A stretch of 23,277 nucleotides of DNA. Origin: an uncultured Collinsella sp. (GTDB lineage Bacteria; Actinomycetota; Coriobacteriia; Coriobacteriales; Coriobacteriaceae). Below are positions 5,893-12,770 of the stretch, in pieces. Location of the stretch: contig UQUD01000020.1 of assembly GCA_900544225.1 (NCBI GenBank), positions 1 to 23,277 of the forward strand, in the 5' to 3' direction. The notes beneath the pieces were generated by a model that saw only the letters and a list, made by a program, of their open reading frames with translations, was not told the origin of the DNA and did no database searches. The first letter of the stretch is position 1, and each line of letters opens with the position of its first letter. The translations under genes and the position numbers were made by a program.

Positions 5893-7083
5893 ATGGCCAA
5901 AGAGAAGTTTGAGCGCACTAAGCCGCATGTTAACATCGGCACCATTGGTCACGTCGACCACGGCAAGACCACGCTGACCGCTGCCATCACCAAGGTTCTC
6001 TCCGAGACCGAGGGCTGCAAGGCTGACTTCACTGCGTTCGAGAACATCGACAAGGCTCCCGAGGAGCGCGAGCGCGGCATCACGATCTCCGTCTCCCACG
6101 TTGAGTACGAGACCGCTGCCCGTCACTACGCTCACGTTGACTGCCCGGGCCACGCTGACTACGTCAAGAACATGATCTCCGGTGCTGCTCAGATGGACGG
6201 CGCTATCCTGGTCATCGCCGCTACCGACGGCCCCATGGCTCAGACCCGCGAGCACATCCTGCTCGCCCGTCAGGTCGGCGTTCCCTACATCGTCGTCTTC
6301 CTGAACAAGTGCGACATGGTCGACGATGACGAGCTCATCGACCTCGTCGAGATGGAGACCCGTGAGCTCCTCTCCGAGTACGATTTCCCCGGCGACGACA
6401 TCCCCGTCATCCGTGGTTCCGCTCTGGGCGCTCTCGAGGGCGACGCCAAGTGGATGGACGCTATCCGCGAGCTCATGAAGGCCGTCGACGAGTACATCCC
6501 GACGCCTGCTCGTAACAACGACCTCCCGTTCCTGATGGCCGTTGAGGACGTTATGACCATCTCCGGCCGTGGTACCGTTGCTACCGGCCGTGTCGAGCGC
6601 GGTGAGCTCAAGCTCAACGAGCCCGTCGAGATCGTCGGCATCAAGGATACCCAGAACACCGTCGTTACCGGTATCGAGATGTTCCGTAAGTCCATGGACT
6701 TCTGCGAGGCTGGCGATAACGTCGGTCTGCTGCTCCGCGGCATCAAGCGCGAGGACATCGAGCGCGGCCAGGTTCTCTGCAAGCCCGGTTCGGTTACCCC
6801 GCACACCAAGTTCACCGGTGAGATCTACGTTCTGACCAAGGAGGAGGGCGGCCGTCACACCCCGTTCTTCGATGGTTATCGTCCTCAGTTCTACTTCCGT
6901 ACCACCGACGTTACCGGTACGGTCAAGCTCCCCGAGGGCACCGAGATGGCTATGCCTGGTGACCACATCACCATCGAGGGCGACCTCATCCACCCGATCG
7001 CCATGGAGGAGGGCCTGCGCTTCGCTATCCGCGAGGGTGGCCACACCGTCGGTTCGGGCATCGTCTCCACAATCATTGAGTAA
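5893..7083 (+). CDS. tuf: elongation factor Tu
   Basis: 396-residue GTPase that delivers aminoacyl-tRNA to the ribosome. G1 GHVDHGKT, G3 DCPGHADY, G4 NKCDMVD and the GSALGALEGD segment are intact, as are domains 2 and 3 through the C-terminal GSGIVSTIIE. The start is ATG 5893 after GAGGAGGG; the longer in-frame ATG at 5824 lies in the leader hairpin. Codons are strongly biased (ATC, GAG, CGT, GTC), as expected for very high expression. It is co-transcribed with three tRNAs, echoing the tRNA-tufB operon of E. coli. Confidence 0.99.
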   Translation: MAKEKFERTKPHVNIGTIGHVDHGKTTLTAAITKVLSETEGCKADFTAFENIDKAPEERERGITISVSHVEYETAARHYAHVDCPGHADYVKNMISGAAQMDGAILVIAATDGPMAQTREHILLARQVGVPYIVVFLNKCDMVDDDELIDLVEMETRELLSEYDFPGDDIPVIRGSALGALEGDAKWMDAIRELMKAVDEYIPTPARNNDLPFLMAVEDVMTISGRGTVATGRVERGELKLNEPVEIVGIKDTQNTVVTGIEMFRKSMDFCEAGDNVGLLLRGIKREDIERGQVLCKPGSVTPHTKFTGEIYVLTKEEGGRHTPFFDGYRPQFYFRTTDVTGTVKLPEGTEMAMPGDHITIEGDLIHPIAMEEGLRFAIREGGHTVGSGIVSTIIE

Positions 7084-7111
7084 ATTAGCTCTTTGATATA
7101 GCTGACTTAGA

Positions 7112-7145
7112 GAACCCGGCACTATTAGGGTGCCGGGTTCTTTTC
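7112..7145 (+). terminator. terminator of tuf
   Basis: GAACCCGGCAC/GTGCCGGGTTC, a perfect 11-bp stem with a 7-nt loop, followed by TTTTCT. Confidence 0.92.
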
Positions 7146-7285
7146 TACGCGGGGCTTATTCCCTGTCGATTGCGCTTCGCTCACCCTTAAGCCGAGCGTG
7201 AGGGATCGATTAGATCTCGCTGGCTTCATTGATGTGTTCCAAATATGAATGGATCCAGCGAGAACCAATTGATTCGAGGTTTTCA

Positions 7286-7313
7286 TTGACAGCACTTACG
7301 TAGAGCTGATAAA
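7286..7313 (+). promoter_or_regulatory. promoter of rpmG-trnW-secE-nusG
   Basis: TTGACA (7286-7291), 16-nt spacer, GATAAA (7308-7313). It follows the tuf terminator and is the only good promoter before rpmG. Upstream GAGGTTTTC matches the tRNA-tuf promoter. Confidence 0.65.
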
Positions 7314-7360
7314 GTAACAACTCGTGCCCGTACGGGGCGGAAATGAAAGGTTCAGGATAA

Positions 7361-7510
7361 ATGCGTACTCTAGTTACTCTTGCGTGCACTGAGTGCAAGC
7401 GCCGCAACTATACGACCACCAAGAACAAGTCGAACATGCCTGATCGTATGGAGATCAAGAAGTATTGCCCCTGGTGCCGTCACCACACGCTGCACAAAGA
7501 GACTCGCTAG
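7361..7510 (+). CDS. rpmG: 50S ribosomal protein L33
   Basis: 49 residues, MRTLVTLACTECKRRNY to CPWCRHHTLHKETR, the usual length for L33. Two CxxC pairs (C9/C12 and C36/C39) make this the zinc-binding form. GAAAGGTTCAGGATAA precedes the ATG. Placement before secE is the standard order in Gram-positive bacteria. Confidence 0.96.
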   Translation: MRTLVTLACTECKRRNYTTTKNKSNMPDRMEIKKYCPWCRHHTLHKETR

Positions 7511-7523
7511 TCTCTAGTCACAT

Positions 7524-7599
7524 ACGCCAGTAGTTCAATTGGTAGAGCATCGGTCTCCAAAACCGAGTGTTGAGGGTTCGAGTCCTTCCTGGCGTGCCA
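7524..7599 (+). tRNA. tRNA-Trp (anticodon CCA)
   Basis: Acceptor ACGCCAG/CTGGCGT, anticodon stem TCGGT/ACCGA around CTCCAAA (CCA), T-arm GAGGG-TTCGAGT-CCTTC, encoded CCA. tRNA-Trp between rpmG or tuf and secE is a widespread arrangement. Confidence 0.96.
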
Positions 7600-7608
7600 G
7601 TCATTATT

Positions 7609-7640
7609 CCGTAAGCTCCCAATTGGGGGCTTACGGTTTA
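7609..7640 (+). terminator. hairpin after tRNA-Trp
   Basis: CCGTAAGCTCCC/GGGGGCTTACGG, a 12-bp stem with loop AATT followed by only TTTA. The short T-tract suggests partial termination or an RNA-processing site ahead of secE. Confidence 0.5.
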
Positions 7641-7675
7641 CTCATGTATAAGCGCATTGCGCGGAGGTAACCCAA

Positions 7676-8014
7676 ATGGCCAACAAGAAGAACAAGAAGA
7701 AGGCTCAGCAGCCGGCACCTGCCAACAAAGCTGCCGCCAACTCCAAGGTTGAGGCCAAGAAGGCCGTTGCCAAGAAGAGCGAGAAGGCTGCGAAGTCTAA
7801 GAAGAACGAGAAGCCTGGTTTCTTCGCCCGCACCAAGAAGTATTTCGCTTCGGTGAAGTCCGAGATGAAGCGTGTCACGTGGCCCGATAAGAAGGAACTC
7901 GTGAACTACTCGGTCGTCGTTTGCGCTTCTCTGGTCGTCGTCGGCGTCATCATCGCTCTGCTCGATGCTGGCTTTGGCGAGGCTCTTGCTCTGTTCTCCG
8001 GATTGAGGGGCTAA
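7676..8014 (+). CDS. secE: preprotein translocase subunit SecE
   Basis: 112 residues. The C-terminal half carries the SecE signature YFASVKSEMKRVTWPDKKEL and one membrane helix (VVVCASLVVVGVIIALLDAGF). The first 50 residues are a Lys/Ala-rich cytosolic extension, which is longer than the minimal SecE and common in actinobacteria. GCGGAGGT precedes the ATG. nusG starts 3 nt after the stop. Confidence 0.95.
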   Translation: MANKKNKKKAQQPAPANKAAANSKVEAKKAVAKKSEKAAKSKKNEKPGFFARTKKYFASVKSEMKRVTWPDKKELVNYSVVVCASLVVVGVIIALLDAGFGEALALFSGLRG

Positions 8015-8017
8015 ACC

Positions 8018-8554
8018 ATGTCTAAGCGTTGGTACGTCGTTCACACTTACTCTGGATACGAGAACCGTGTTAAGTCCGATCTCGAGCATCGCATCGAGAC
8101 CATGGGCATGCAGGACCGTATCTTTGATATCGAGATTCCTATGGAGCGCGTCACCGAGATTAAAGAGGGTGGCAAGCGCGAGACCAAGGATTCTAAGATC
8201 TTCCCGGGTTATGTCTTGGTTCGCATGGAGATGGATGACGATGCGTGGACGTGTGTTCGCAACACGCCCGGTGTCACCGGTTTCCTGGGCGGCAACGGCA
8301 AGCCCGCTCCGCTTTCCCGCGACGAGTACAATAAGATGACTCGTCGTCCCGGTAAGGGCGATTCGCCCAAGCGTACGTCGGTTGATATTGAGGTCGGTAC
8401 GTCCGTCCGCGTCACCGATGGTCCGCTTACCGACTTTGATGGCAAGGTCTCCGAGGTTAACACCGAGGCAGGCAAGCTCAAGGTCACGCTGATGATCTTT
8501 GGCCGCGAGACGCCGGTCGAGCTCGACTTTAACCAGGTCGCTGTCATCGCTTAA
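8018..8554 (+). CDS. nusG: transcription termination/antitermination factor NusG
   Basis: 178 residues, the standard length. The N-terminal NGN domain starts at KRWYVVHTYSGYENRVKSDLEHR and includes FPGYVLVRMEMDDDAW and NTPGVTGFLG. The C-terminal KOW segment is VRVTDGPLTDFDGKVSEVN, ending FGRETPVELDFNQVAVI. It would bind RNA polymerase and couple it to the ribosome or Rho. The ribosome binding site (TTGAGGGGC) lies in the end of secE. Confidence 0.97.
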   Translation: MSKRWYVVHTYSGYENRVKSDLEHRIETMGMQDRIFDIEIPMERVTEIKEGGKRETKDSKIFPGYVLVRMEMDDDAWTCVRNTPGVTGFLGGNGKPAPLSRDEYNKMTRRPGKGDSPKRTSVDIEVGTSVRVTDGPLTDFDGKVSEVNTEAGKLKVTLMIFGRETPVELDFNQVAVIA

Positions 8555-8674
8555 GTTTTCGTCCGTTCGCGCGAGCGTGCTTCTTCTGTGACTGCTCATC
8601 TCAGGAGTGCTTCTAACACGTGCGTGCTTACGATATAGCAAGTACTTCACACTCGTGATTTGAAAGGAATGACC

Positions 8675-9103
8675 ATGGCTGAGAAGAAGGTTGCCAACGT
8701 CATTAAGCTCCAGATTCCTGCTGGTGCAGCTAACCCCGCTCCTCCCGTCGGTCCCGCCCTGGGCGCTGCTGGCGTGAACATCATGCAGTTCTGCCAGGCC
8801 TTTAACGCCGAGACGCAGGACAAGAAGGGCGACATCATCCCCGTTGAGATCACTGTCTTCGAGGATAAGTCCTTCTCCTTCATCACCAAGACCCCGCCGG
8901 CGGCTCACCTCATCAAGAAGGAGCTGAACCTCAAGTCTGGTTCCGCTAAGCCCCAGGCCGACAAGGTTGGTCAGCTCTCCCAGGAGCAGCTCACCAAGAT
9001 CGCCGAGATCAAGATGCCGGACCTCAATGCCAACGACATTGACGCCGCCAAGAAGATCATCGCCGGTACTGCCCGTTCCATGGGCGTCACCATCGCTGAG
9101 TAG
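8675..9103 (+). CDS. rplK: 50S ribosomal protein L11
   Basis: 142 residues, typical for L11. MAEKKVANVIKLQIPAGAANPAPPVGPALG is the N-terminal domain and the C-terminal RNA-binding domain ends IIAGTARSMGVTIAE. ATG 8675 is chosen because AAAGGA lies 6 nt upstream; ATG 8669 and TTG 8660 are too near or inside that site. The 120-nt gap after nusG shows no clear promoter or terminator. Confidence 0.97.
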   Translation: MAEKKVANVIKLQIPAGAANPAPPVGPALGAAGVNIMQFCQAFNAETQDKKGDIIPVEITVFEDKSFSFITKTPPAAHLIKKELNLKSGSAKPQADKVGQLSQEQLTKIAEIKMPDLNANDIDAAKKIIAGTARSMGVTIAE

Positions 9104-9121
9104 CGATTTCTTTAGGTAATG

Positions 9122-9170
9122 ACGGGTGTTCCGACCGGGGCGCCCGTTAAATGTGTGCAATAGGGCACAC
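9122..9170 (+). other. two hairpins between rplK and rplA
   Basis: ACGGGTGTTCC/GGGGCGCCCGT (9122-9132 with 9137-9147, three wobble pairs) and GTGTGC/GCACAC (9153-9158 with 9165-9170). Neither is followed by a T-run. They precede the candidate L1-binding element and may be part of the same leader fold. Confidence 0.4.
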
Positions 9171-9177
9171 GATACGA

Positions 9178-9207
9178 TGTGGGAGGGCTCACGCCCGTTT
9201 AACCACA
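9178..9207 (+). promoter_or_regulatory. candidate L1-binding mRNA element before rplA
   Basis: TGTGG(9178-9182)-GA-GGGC(9185-9188)-TCAC-GCCC(9193-9196)-GTTTAA-CCACA(9203-9207). This two-stem layout with an asymmetric GA/GTTTAA internal loop copies the L1 site of 23S rRNA, where a GGTGG-GA-GGCT strand pairs with an AGCC..CCACC strand. The 3' stem ends on the first A of the AGGAGG of rplA, so bound L1 would cover the ribosome binding site. L1 autoregulation is established in E. coli and archaea. Here it is inferred from the motif and its position. Confidence 0.65.
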
Positions 9208-9220
9208 GGAGGTAATGCAC

Positions 9221-9928
9221 ATGGCTAAGCATGGTAAGAGCTATAACGCCGCTGCCGAGAAGATCGACCGCGCCACGCTCTACACCCCCCTTCAGGCTGC
9301 CAAGCTCATCAAAGAGCTCGACACCGCCAAGTTCGACGAGACCGTCGAGGCCCACTTCCGCTTGGGCGTCGATACTCGTAAGGCCGACCAGAACATCCGC
9401 GGTTCCATCTCCCTGCCCCACGGTACCGGCAAGACCATTCGTGTTGCCGTCTTCGCCGAGGGCGAGAAGGCCCGCGAGGCCGAGGCTGCCGGCGCCGACA
9501 TCATCGGTTCCGACGAGCTCGTCACCCAGATCCAGAAGGGCGAGATCAACTTCGACGCCGCTATCGCTACGCCGAACATGATGGCCAAGGTTGGCCGCAT
9601 CGGTAAGATCCTTGGTCCCCGTGGCCTCATGCCGAACCCCAAGCTCGGCACCGTCACCATGGACGTCGCCAAGATGGTCTCCGAGCTCAAGGCCGGCCGC
9701 GTTGAGTATCGCGCCGACCGCTATGGCATCTGCCACGTGCCCCTGGGCAAGAAGTCCTTCTCTGAGCAGCAGCTCGTCGAGAACTACGCTGCCTTGTACA
9801 CCGAGATCCTGCGCGTCAAGCCCTCTTCTGCTAAGGGCAAGTACGTCAAGTCCATCTCCGTGTCTTCCACCATGGGCCCTGGCATCAAGGTCGATCCCGC
9901 TATCCAGCGCGACTTCCTGGCTGAGTAA
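9221..9928 (+). CDS. rplA: 50S ribosomal protein L1
   Basis: 235 residues. MAKHGKSYNAAAEKIDR and the conserved GPRGLMPNPKLGTVT hinge segment identify L1. ATG 9221 lies 8 nt after AGGAGG; an ATG at 9215 is too close (2 nt). L1 binds the L1 stalk of 23S rRNA and can repress its own mRNA. rplJ-rplL-rpoB, which follow in many genomes, are not next: a strong terminator and convergent genes come instead. Confidence 0.97.
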   Translation: MAKHGKSYNAAAEKIDRATLYTPLQAAKLIKELDTAKFDETVEAHFRLGVDTRKADQNIRGSISLPHGTGKTIRVAVFAEGEKAREAEAAGADIIGSDELVTQIQKGEINFDAAIATPNMMAKVGRIGKILGPRGLMPNPKLGTVTMDVAKMVSELKAGRVEYRADRYGICHVPLGKKSFSEQQLVENYAALYTEILRVKPSSAKGKYVKSISVSSTMGPGIKVDPAIQRDFLAE

Positions 9929-9964
9929 CTAACAGTTACTGCCTGAGCAAAGCAAGCATTGCTA

Positions 9965-10004
9965 AAGAAACCCGGTTCTGCTTCGTGCAGGACCGGGTTT
10001 CTTG
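9965..10004 (+). terminator. terminator of rplA
   Basis: A 17-bp stem AAGAAACCCGGTTCTGC/GCAGGACCGGGTTTCTT with loop TTCGT and one wobble pair, ending in TTTCTT. The A-rich and T-rich flanks could also serve transcripts from the other strand. Confidence 0.88.
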
Positions 10005-10018
10005 CTATCTTGGGCCAA

Positions 10019-10055
10019 AACCACCACAAAGGTGCCTGTCCCCTTTGTGGTGGTT
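10019..10055. repeat. 37-bp REP-like inverted repeat, copy 1
   Basis: Arms AACCACCACAAAGG and CCTTTGTGGTGGTT around TGCCTGTCC. Identical copies lie at 12734 and 15716. On the minus strand the stop codon of the phosphoesterase gene (TAA) overlaps the first arm and the last arm runs into TTTT, so it can act as that gene's terminator. Confidence 0.85.
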
Positions 10056-10764
10056 ACCAGGGGGTTCTGGCGGTTGAGGACTCGATGGCCTCGTGGCGCT
10101 TGAGCTCACGGCGCATGGTTTGCGAATTAAGCCAGGCTGCCTGCCAGCCACGGATGGGGTAGCGCGCTTCGTCCAGCTCAAACTGCGTATAGCCGCAGGC
10201 GTTGATGATCGTTGCCCCGCATGCGTGCTGACGCTCACGTTGAAAGTCGCGACCATAGCATTGGTGCACATGCCCGTGCACCATGTAGTCGGGATTCCAG
10301 GACTCGAGCGCTGTGTTAAAGCATTTGAATCCTCGATGTGGCAGATCGTCCAGATCGCCCTCGCCGGCGGCGGGCGCATGGGTGAGCAAGATGTCGCAGC
10401 CACCGACCATCCTCACTTTACGAGACAGCTTGCGCACGCGCTTGGCCATCTCGCGCTCGGTGTACATGTTGGCGCCATCTCGATAGCGCATGGAGCCGCC
10501 AAGGCCTGCAATGCGGACGCCGCGGTACACGTAGACAGCGTCTTCGACACAGATGCAGCCACCTGGTGCATGACGCGCATAGCGGTCATCGTGATTGCCT
10601 CGCACGTAGATGAGCGGTCTGTTGATGACCGTGACCAAAAACTCAAGATAGTCCGGGTCCAGATCACCAGCGGACAAAATCAGGTCGACACCCTCAAAGC
10701 GTTCTTTGCGAAAGCACTCCCAAAGGCATCGTTCTTCGGTATCGGCTATGGCAAGGATTTTCAT
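10054..10764 (-). CDS. calcineurin-like metallophosphoesterase
   Basis: 236 residues, cytosolic. The phosphoesterase motifs appear in order: MKILAIADTE (D8, E10), GDLD (33-36), GNHDD (56-60), LLTHAP (H129) and GHVHQ (164-168). These form a two-metal site that hydrolyses phosphate esters. The first motif is D-x-E instead of the usual D-x-H, which would alter one metal ligand. The start codon overlaps the stop of the upstream BMP-fusion gene (ATGA), so the two are translationally coupled. Substrate unknown. Confidence 0.82.
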   Translation of the reverse strand: MKILAIADTEERCLWECFRKERFEGVDLILSAGDLDPDYLEFLVTVINRPLIYVRGNHDDRYARHAPGGCICVEDAVYVYRGVRIAGLGGSMRYRDGANMYTEREMAKRVRKLSRKVRMVGGCDILLTHAPAAGEGDLDDLPHRGFKCFNTALESWNPDYMVHGHVHQCYGRDFQRERQHACGATIINACGYTQFELDEARYPIRGWQAAWLNSQTMRRELKRHEAIESSTARTPW

Positions 10765-12677
10765 AGGGCGCGGACCTTCGGCTCATCGTCGGGCTGCGGA
10801 ATGGTGCCCACCACGTTGTCTGCCAGCCAGTCCATCTCGACGATTTGCGTGCTCGGCAGCGGGGGAAAGCCTTCGATCTGCACCACGCCGTCTTGGCTAT
10901 GGAGCTCGCCGCCAAATGGATTGATGGAGCCCTCGACAATGCCATTGCGCAGTAGCTGAACGAGCTTGCGCGTCTGATAGGGCAGGCCTGGAGCGTAGCG
11001 AATATCGATAACGCCCGAACTCATGCCATACCAGTAGTTGACGGCGCGAACCTGGCTGTCGTCACTGGTCTCATCCCAGGTGCCATGCAGCAGGCTTCGC
11101 ACGATAAGCTCGTAGTAACGGCCCCAGTTCCATACCGGCATGGCAATGCCGGCAACCTTGCCATCGACCAAGCGGTGGAGTCCGTAGGCCGTGGGGTCTT
11201 CGAGCGGCTTTGACATGTCGGCGCCGGACATGACGCTTACGCCTTCGCGGCACATGGCCTCGGCAAGGCCACCGGCGGGCACATCGCCCCAGGTCAGGAT
11301 AATTTGCGCACGGGGGTCGAGTAGCGAGGCTCCAATCGCAAAGGCGTTGATCTCGCTGAGTGCGCCCGAGGCGAAGACCGACGCGTGGTAACCGATGCGG
11401 TGGTTGTCCGCCATGCTGGCGGCAAGGGCGCCCAGGAGAAACTTGGCCTCGTACATCTTGCCAAAGTACGAACGGACGCTTTGGTGGGGAAGGCCGATAG
11501 AGCAGTTGAGGAACCGAACCCGGGGATACTCCACGGCTGCCCTGAGCGTGTATTCCATCAGGCGGTGCGAGGTCGAGAAGATGACGTTAGCTCCATGTTT
11601 GACAGCCGTTTCGACGGCGGCGTAGAACACGTCCGGATCGTGGCAGTCCTCAAACGCCTCGGTGCGCACGATACCGCCAAAGTGCTCGTCAAGATACTGA
11701 CGCCCTTGGTCGTGCAGACTGTCCCAGCTCGACGTCGCACAGGGGAACTCATGGATAAAGGCGATGCGCAGGGGGTTGGCCGCCGAATAGACGGTCTTGC
11801 CCATAAAGAAGTTGAGCACGCCGGAGGTGGACTTGGCGTGCGTCTCCTCCTCGTCGACACTCGGTGCTTCGACAAGATCGACCTTGTCCTCGTCATTTTT
11901 GCCGGCAATGACCAGCTCGCGCCAAATCTTACACAAGCGGTTTACGACGATATCCGTCGGCGTATCCAGCAGGCGGTCCTGGTTGTACACATTGAGGTAG
12001 ACGAGCATGGCGTCTGCGGGCGTAATGTCCAGGTGGTCGCCGCCCGCGCGAAGGTAGGCGCGCTTAAAGAGTAGGAAGGTGTGGCGCAGGTAGTCGACCT
12101 TTTTCTGCGGCCATTTTTCGATAAGGTCCTGACCGAGCATCTTGGCGAGCGTCTCGTAGCTTCCCTCGCGCGAGAACTCGATCTCGTATAGGGGACAGAC
12201 GCGCCAAAACGCGCAGAACTCACCGTACAGGCGGCTTTCGACGGAATCCCATGTGCCGGGGTAGAGACGGGTGACCTTGGCCGAAACCGTCGGGGCGTCC
12301 AGGAATTTGAGGACACTGACGCGCTTGTTGCCCTCTTGGACGTAAAACCGATGCATGAACTCGGTGACGATGACGGGATCGCGATAGCCCTCGGTCACCT
12401 GGATGTCGTAGAGGTTGGACCACTTGCGGGCGAACTCCGTGCTAAACGGCAGCAAGGGCATAAAGTTGCATGAAAAGGCCGACTGACGGCCCTTGGTAAC
12501 CGTACCGACGACCATTTCGAGTGGAATGTCTCTCAGGCCGACATTCTCTCGCTGGCCTAAGGGGAGCTGGGCAACCAAGCTATCGAGGTCCGTGAGATAC
12601 GGATGCTCGCTTTGACTAATGGCGCGTCGACGTCCTTGCTCGCCGCGCTTGCGTGCTTGACGATAGGCCTCTTCCAT
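10761..12677 (-). CDS. ParB-like/BMP-domain fusion protein, cytosolic
   Basis: 638 residues. There is no signal peptide or lipobox, so the protein stays in the cell. Residues 50-140 contain PVIVTEFMHRFYVQEGNKRVSVLKFL, which resembles the ParB/sulfiredoxin-like fold (EGNKR in place of DGHHR). A helical segment with an acidic linker (about 255-285) follows. From residue 301 (NPLRIAFIHEF) to about 590 it is a BMP/Med-type periplasmic-binding fold, the family that includes purine-nucleoside binding lipoproteins; ASVFASGALSEINAFAIGA and WGDVPAGGLAEAMC fit this family. Annotators usually name such proteins 'BMP family ABC transporter substrate-binding protein', but the missing export signal argues for an intracellular sensor. 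AAGGGAG precedes the ATG. Ligand and target unknown. Confidence 0.72.
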   Translation of the reverse strand: MEEAYRQARKRGEQGRRRAISQSEHPYLTDLDSLVAQLPLGQRENVGLRDIPLEMVVGTVTKGRQSAFSCNFMPLLPFSTEFARKWSNLYDIQVTEGYRDPVIVTEFMHRFYVQEGNKRVSVLKFLDAPTVSAKVTRLYPGTWDSVESRLYGEFCAFWRVCPLYEIEFSREGSYETLAKMLGQDLIEKWPQKKVDYLRHTFLLFKRAYLRAGGDHLDITPADAMLVYLNVYNQDRLLDTPTDIVVNRLCKIWRELVIAGKNDEDKVDLVEAPSVDEEETHAKSTSGVLNFFMGKTVYSAANPLRIAFIHEFPCATSSWDSLHDQGRQYLDEHFGGIVRTEAFEDCHDPDVFYAAVETAVKHGANVIFSTSHRLMEYTLRAAVEYPRVRFLNCSIGLPHQSVRSYFGKMYEAKFLLGALAASMADNHRIGYHASVFASGALSEINAFAIGASLLDPRAQIILTWGDVPAGGLAEAMCREGVSVMSGADMSKPLEDPTAYGLHRLVDGKVAGIAMPVWNWGRYYELIVRSLLHGTWDETSDDSQVRAVNYWYGMSSGVIDIRYAPGLPYQTRKLVQLLRNGIVEGSINPFGGELHSQDGVVQIEGFPPLPSTQIVEMDWLADNVVGTIPQPDDEPKVRAL

Positions 12678-12691
12678 AGTTTTGCTCCCTT

Positions 12692-12707
12692 AGTCGTTTA
12701 AACAACT
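12692..12707. promoter_or_regulatory. palindrome at the start of the ParB/BMP transcript
   Basis: AGTCGTTTAAACAACT is a 16-bp palindrome with one mismatched pair. It overlaps the proposed -10 box and probable start site of the gene, a normal place for a repressor. Confidence 0.45.
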
Positions 12708-12733
12708 ATATGAACCATGGTATCACGAATGAA
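12705..12733 (-). promoter_or_regulatory. candidate promoter of the ParB/BMP-phosphoesterase operon
   Basis: On the minus strand TTCATT (12733-12728), 17-nt spacer, TATAGT (12710-12705). The -10 is good and the -35 is weak and abuts the REP hairpin. Confidence 0.45.
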
Positions 12734-12770
12734 AACCACCACAAAGGTGCCTGTCCCCTTTGTGGTGGTT
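12734..12770. repeat. 37-bp REP-like inverted repeat, copy 2
   Basis: Same 37 bases as at 10019, with one extra base pair on the outside. The TAA stop of the mscS gene overlaps its edge. TTTT follows on the minus strand. Confidence 0.85.

Noticed and set aside
5878..7122. 414-residue open frame antisense to tuf
   Set aside because: It mirrors the codon bias of tuf (G/C third positions give long open antisense frames). Composition is Leu/Val/Asp/Gly-rich with no domain, and there is no ribosome binding site.
7215..7263. Hairpin TCTCGCTGG/CCAGCGAGA upstream of the rpmG promoter as a riboswitch
   Set aside because: It lies before the -35 box, so it is outside the rpmG transcript, and it matches no riboswitch I know.
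7210..7407. 65-residue minus-strand frame upstream of rpmG with a protein-like C-terminus
   Set aside because: Its only start lies within rpmG antisense, it overlaps the rpmG promoter and no ribosome binding site is seen. It is probably chance, although the tail (RWIHSYLEHINEASEI) could be a remnant.
7631..9736. 701-residue minus-strand frame across secE, nusG, rplK and rplA
   Set aside because: It covers four certain genes on the other strand and is a shadow of their codon use.
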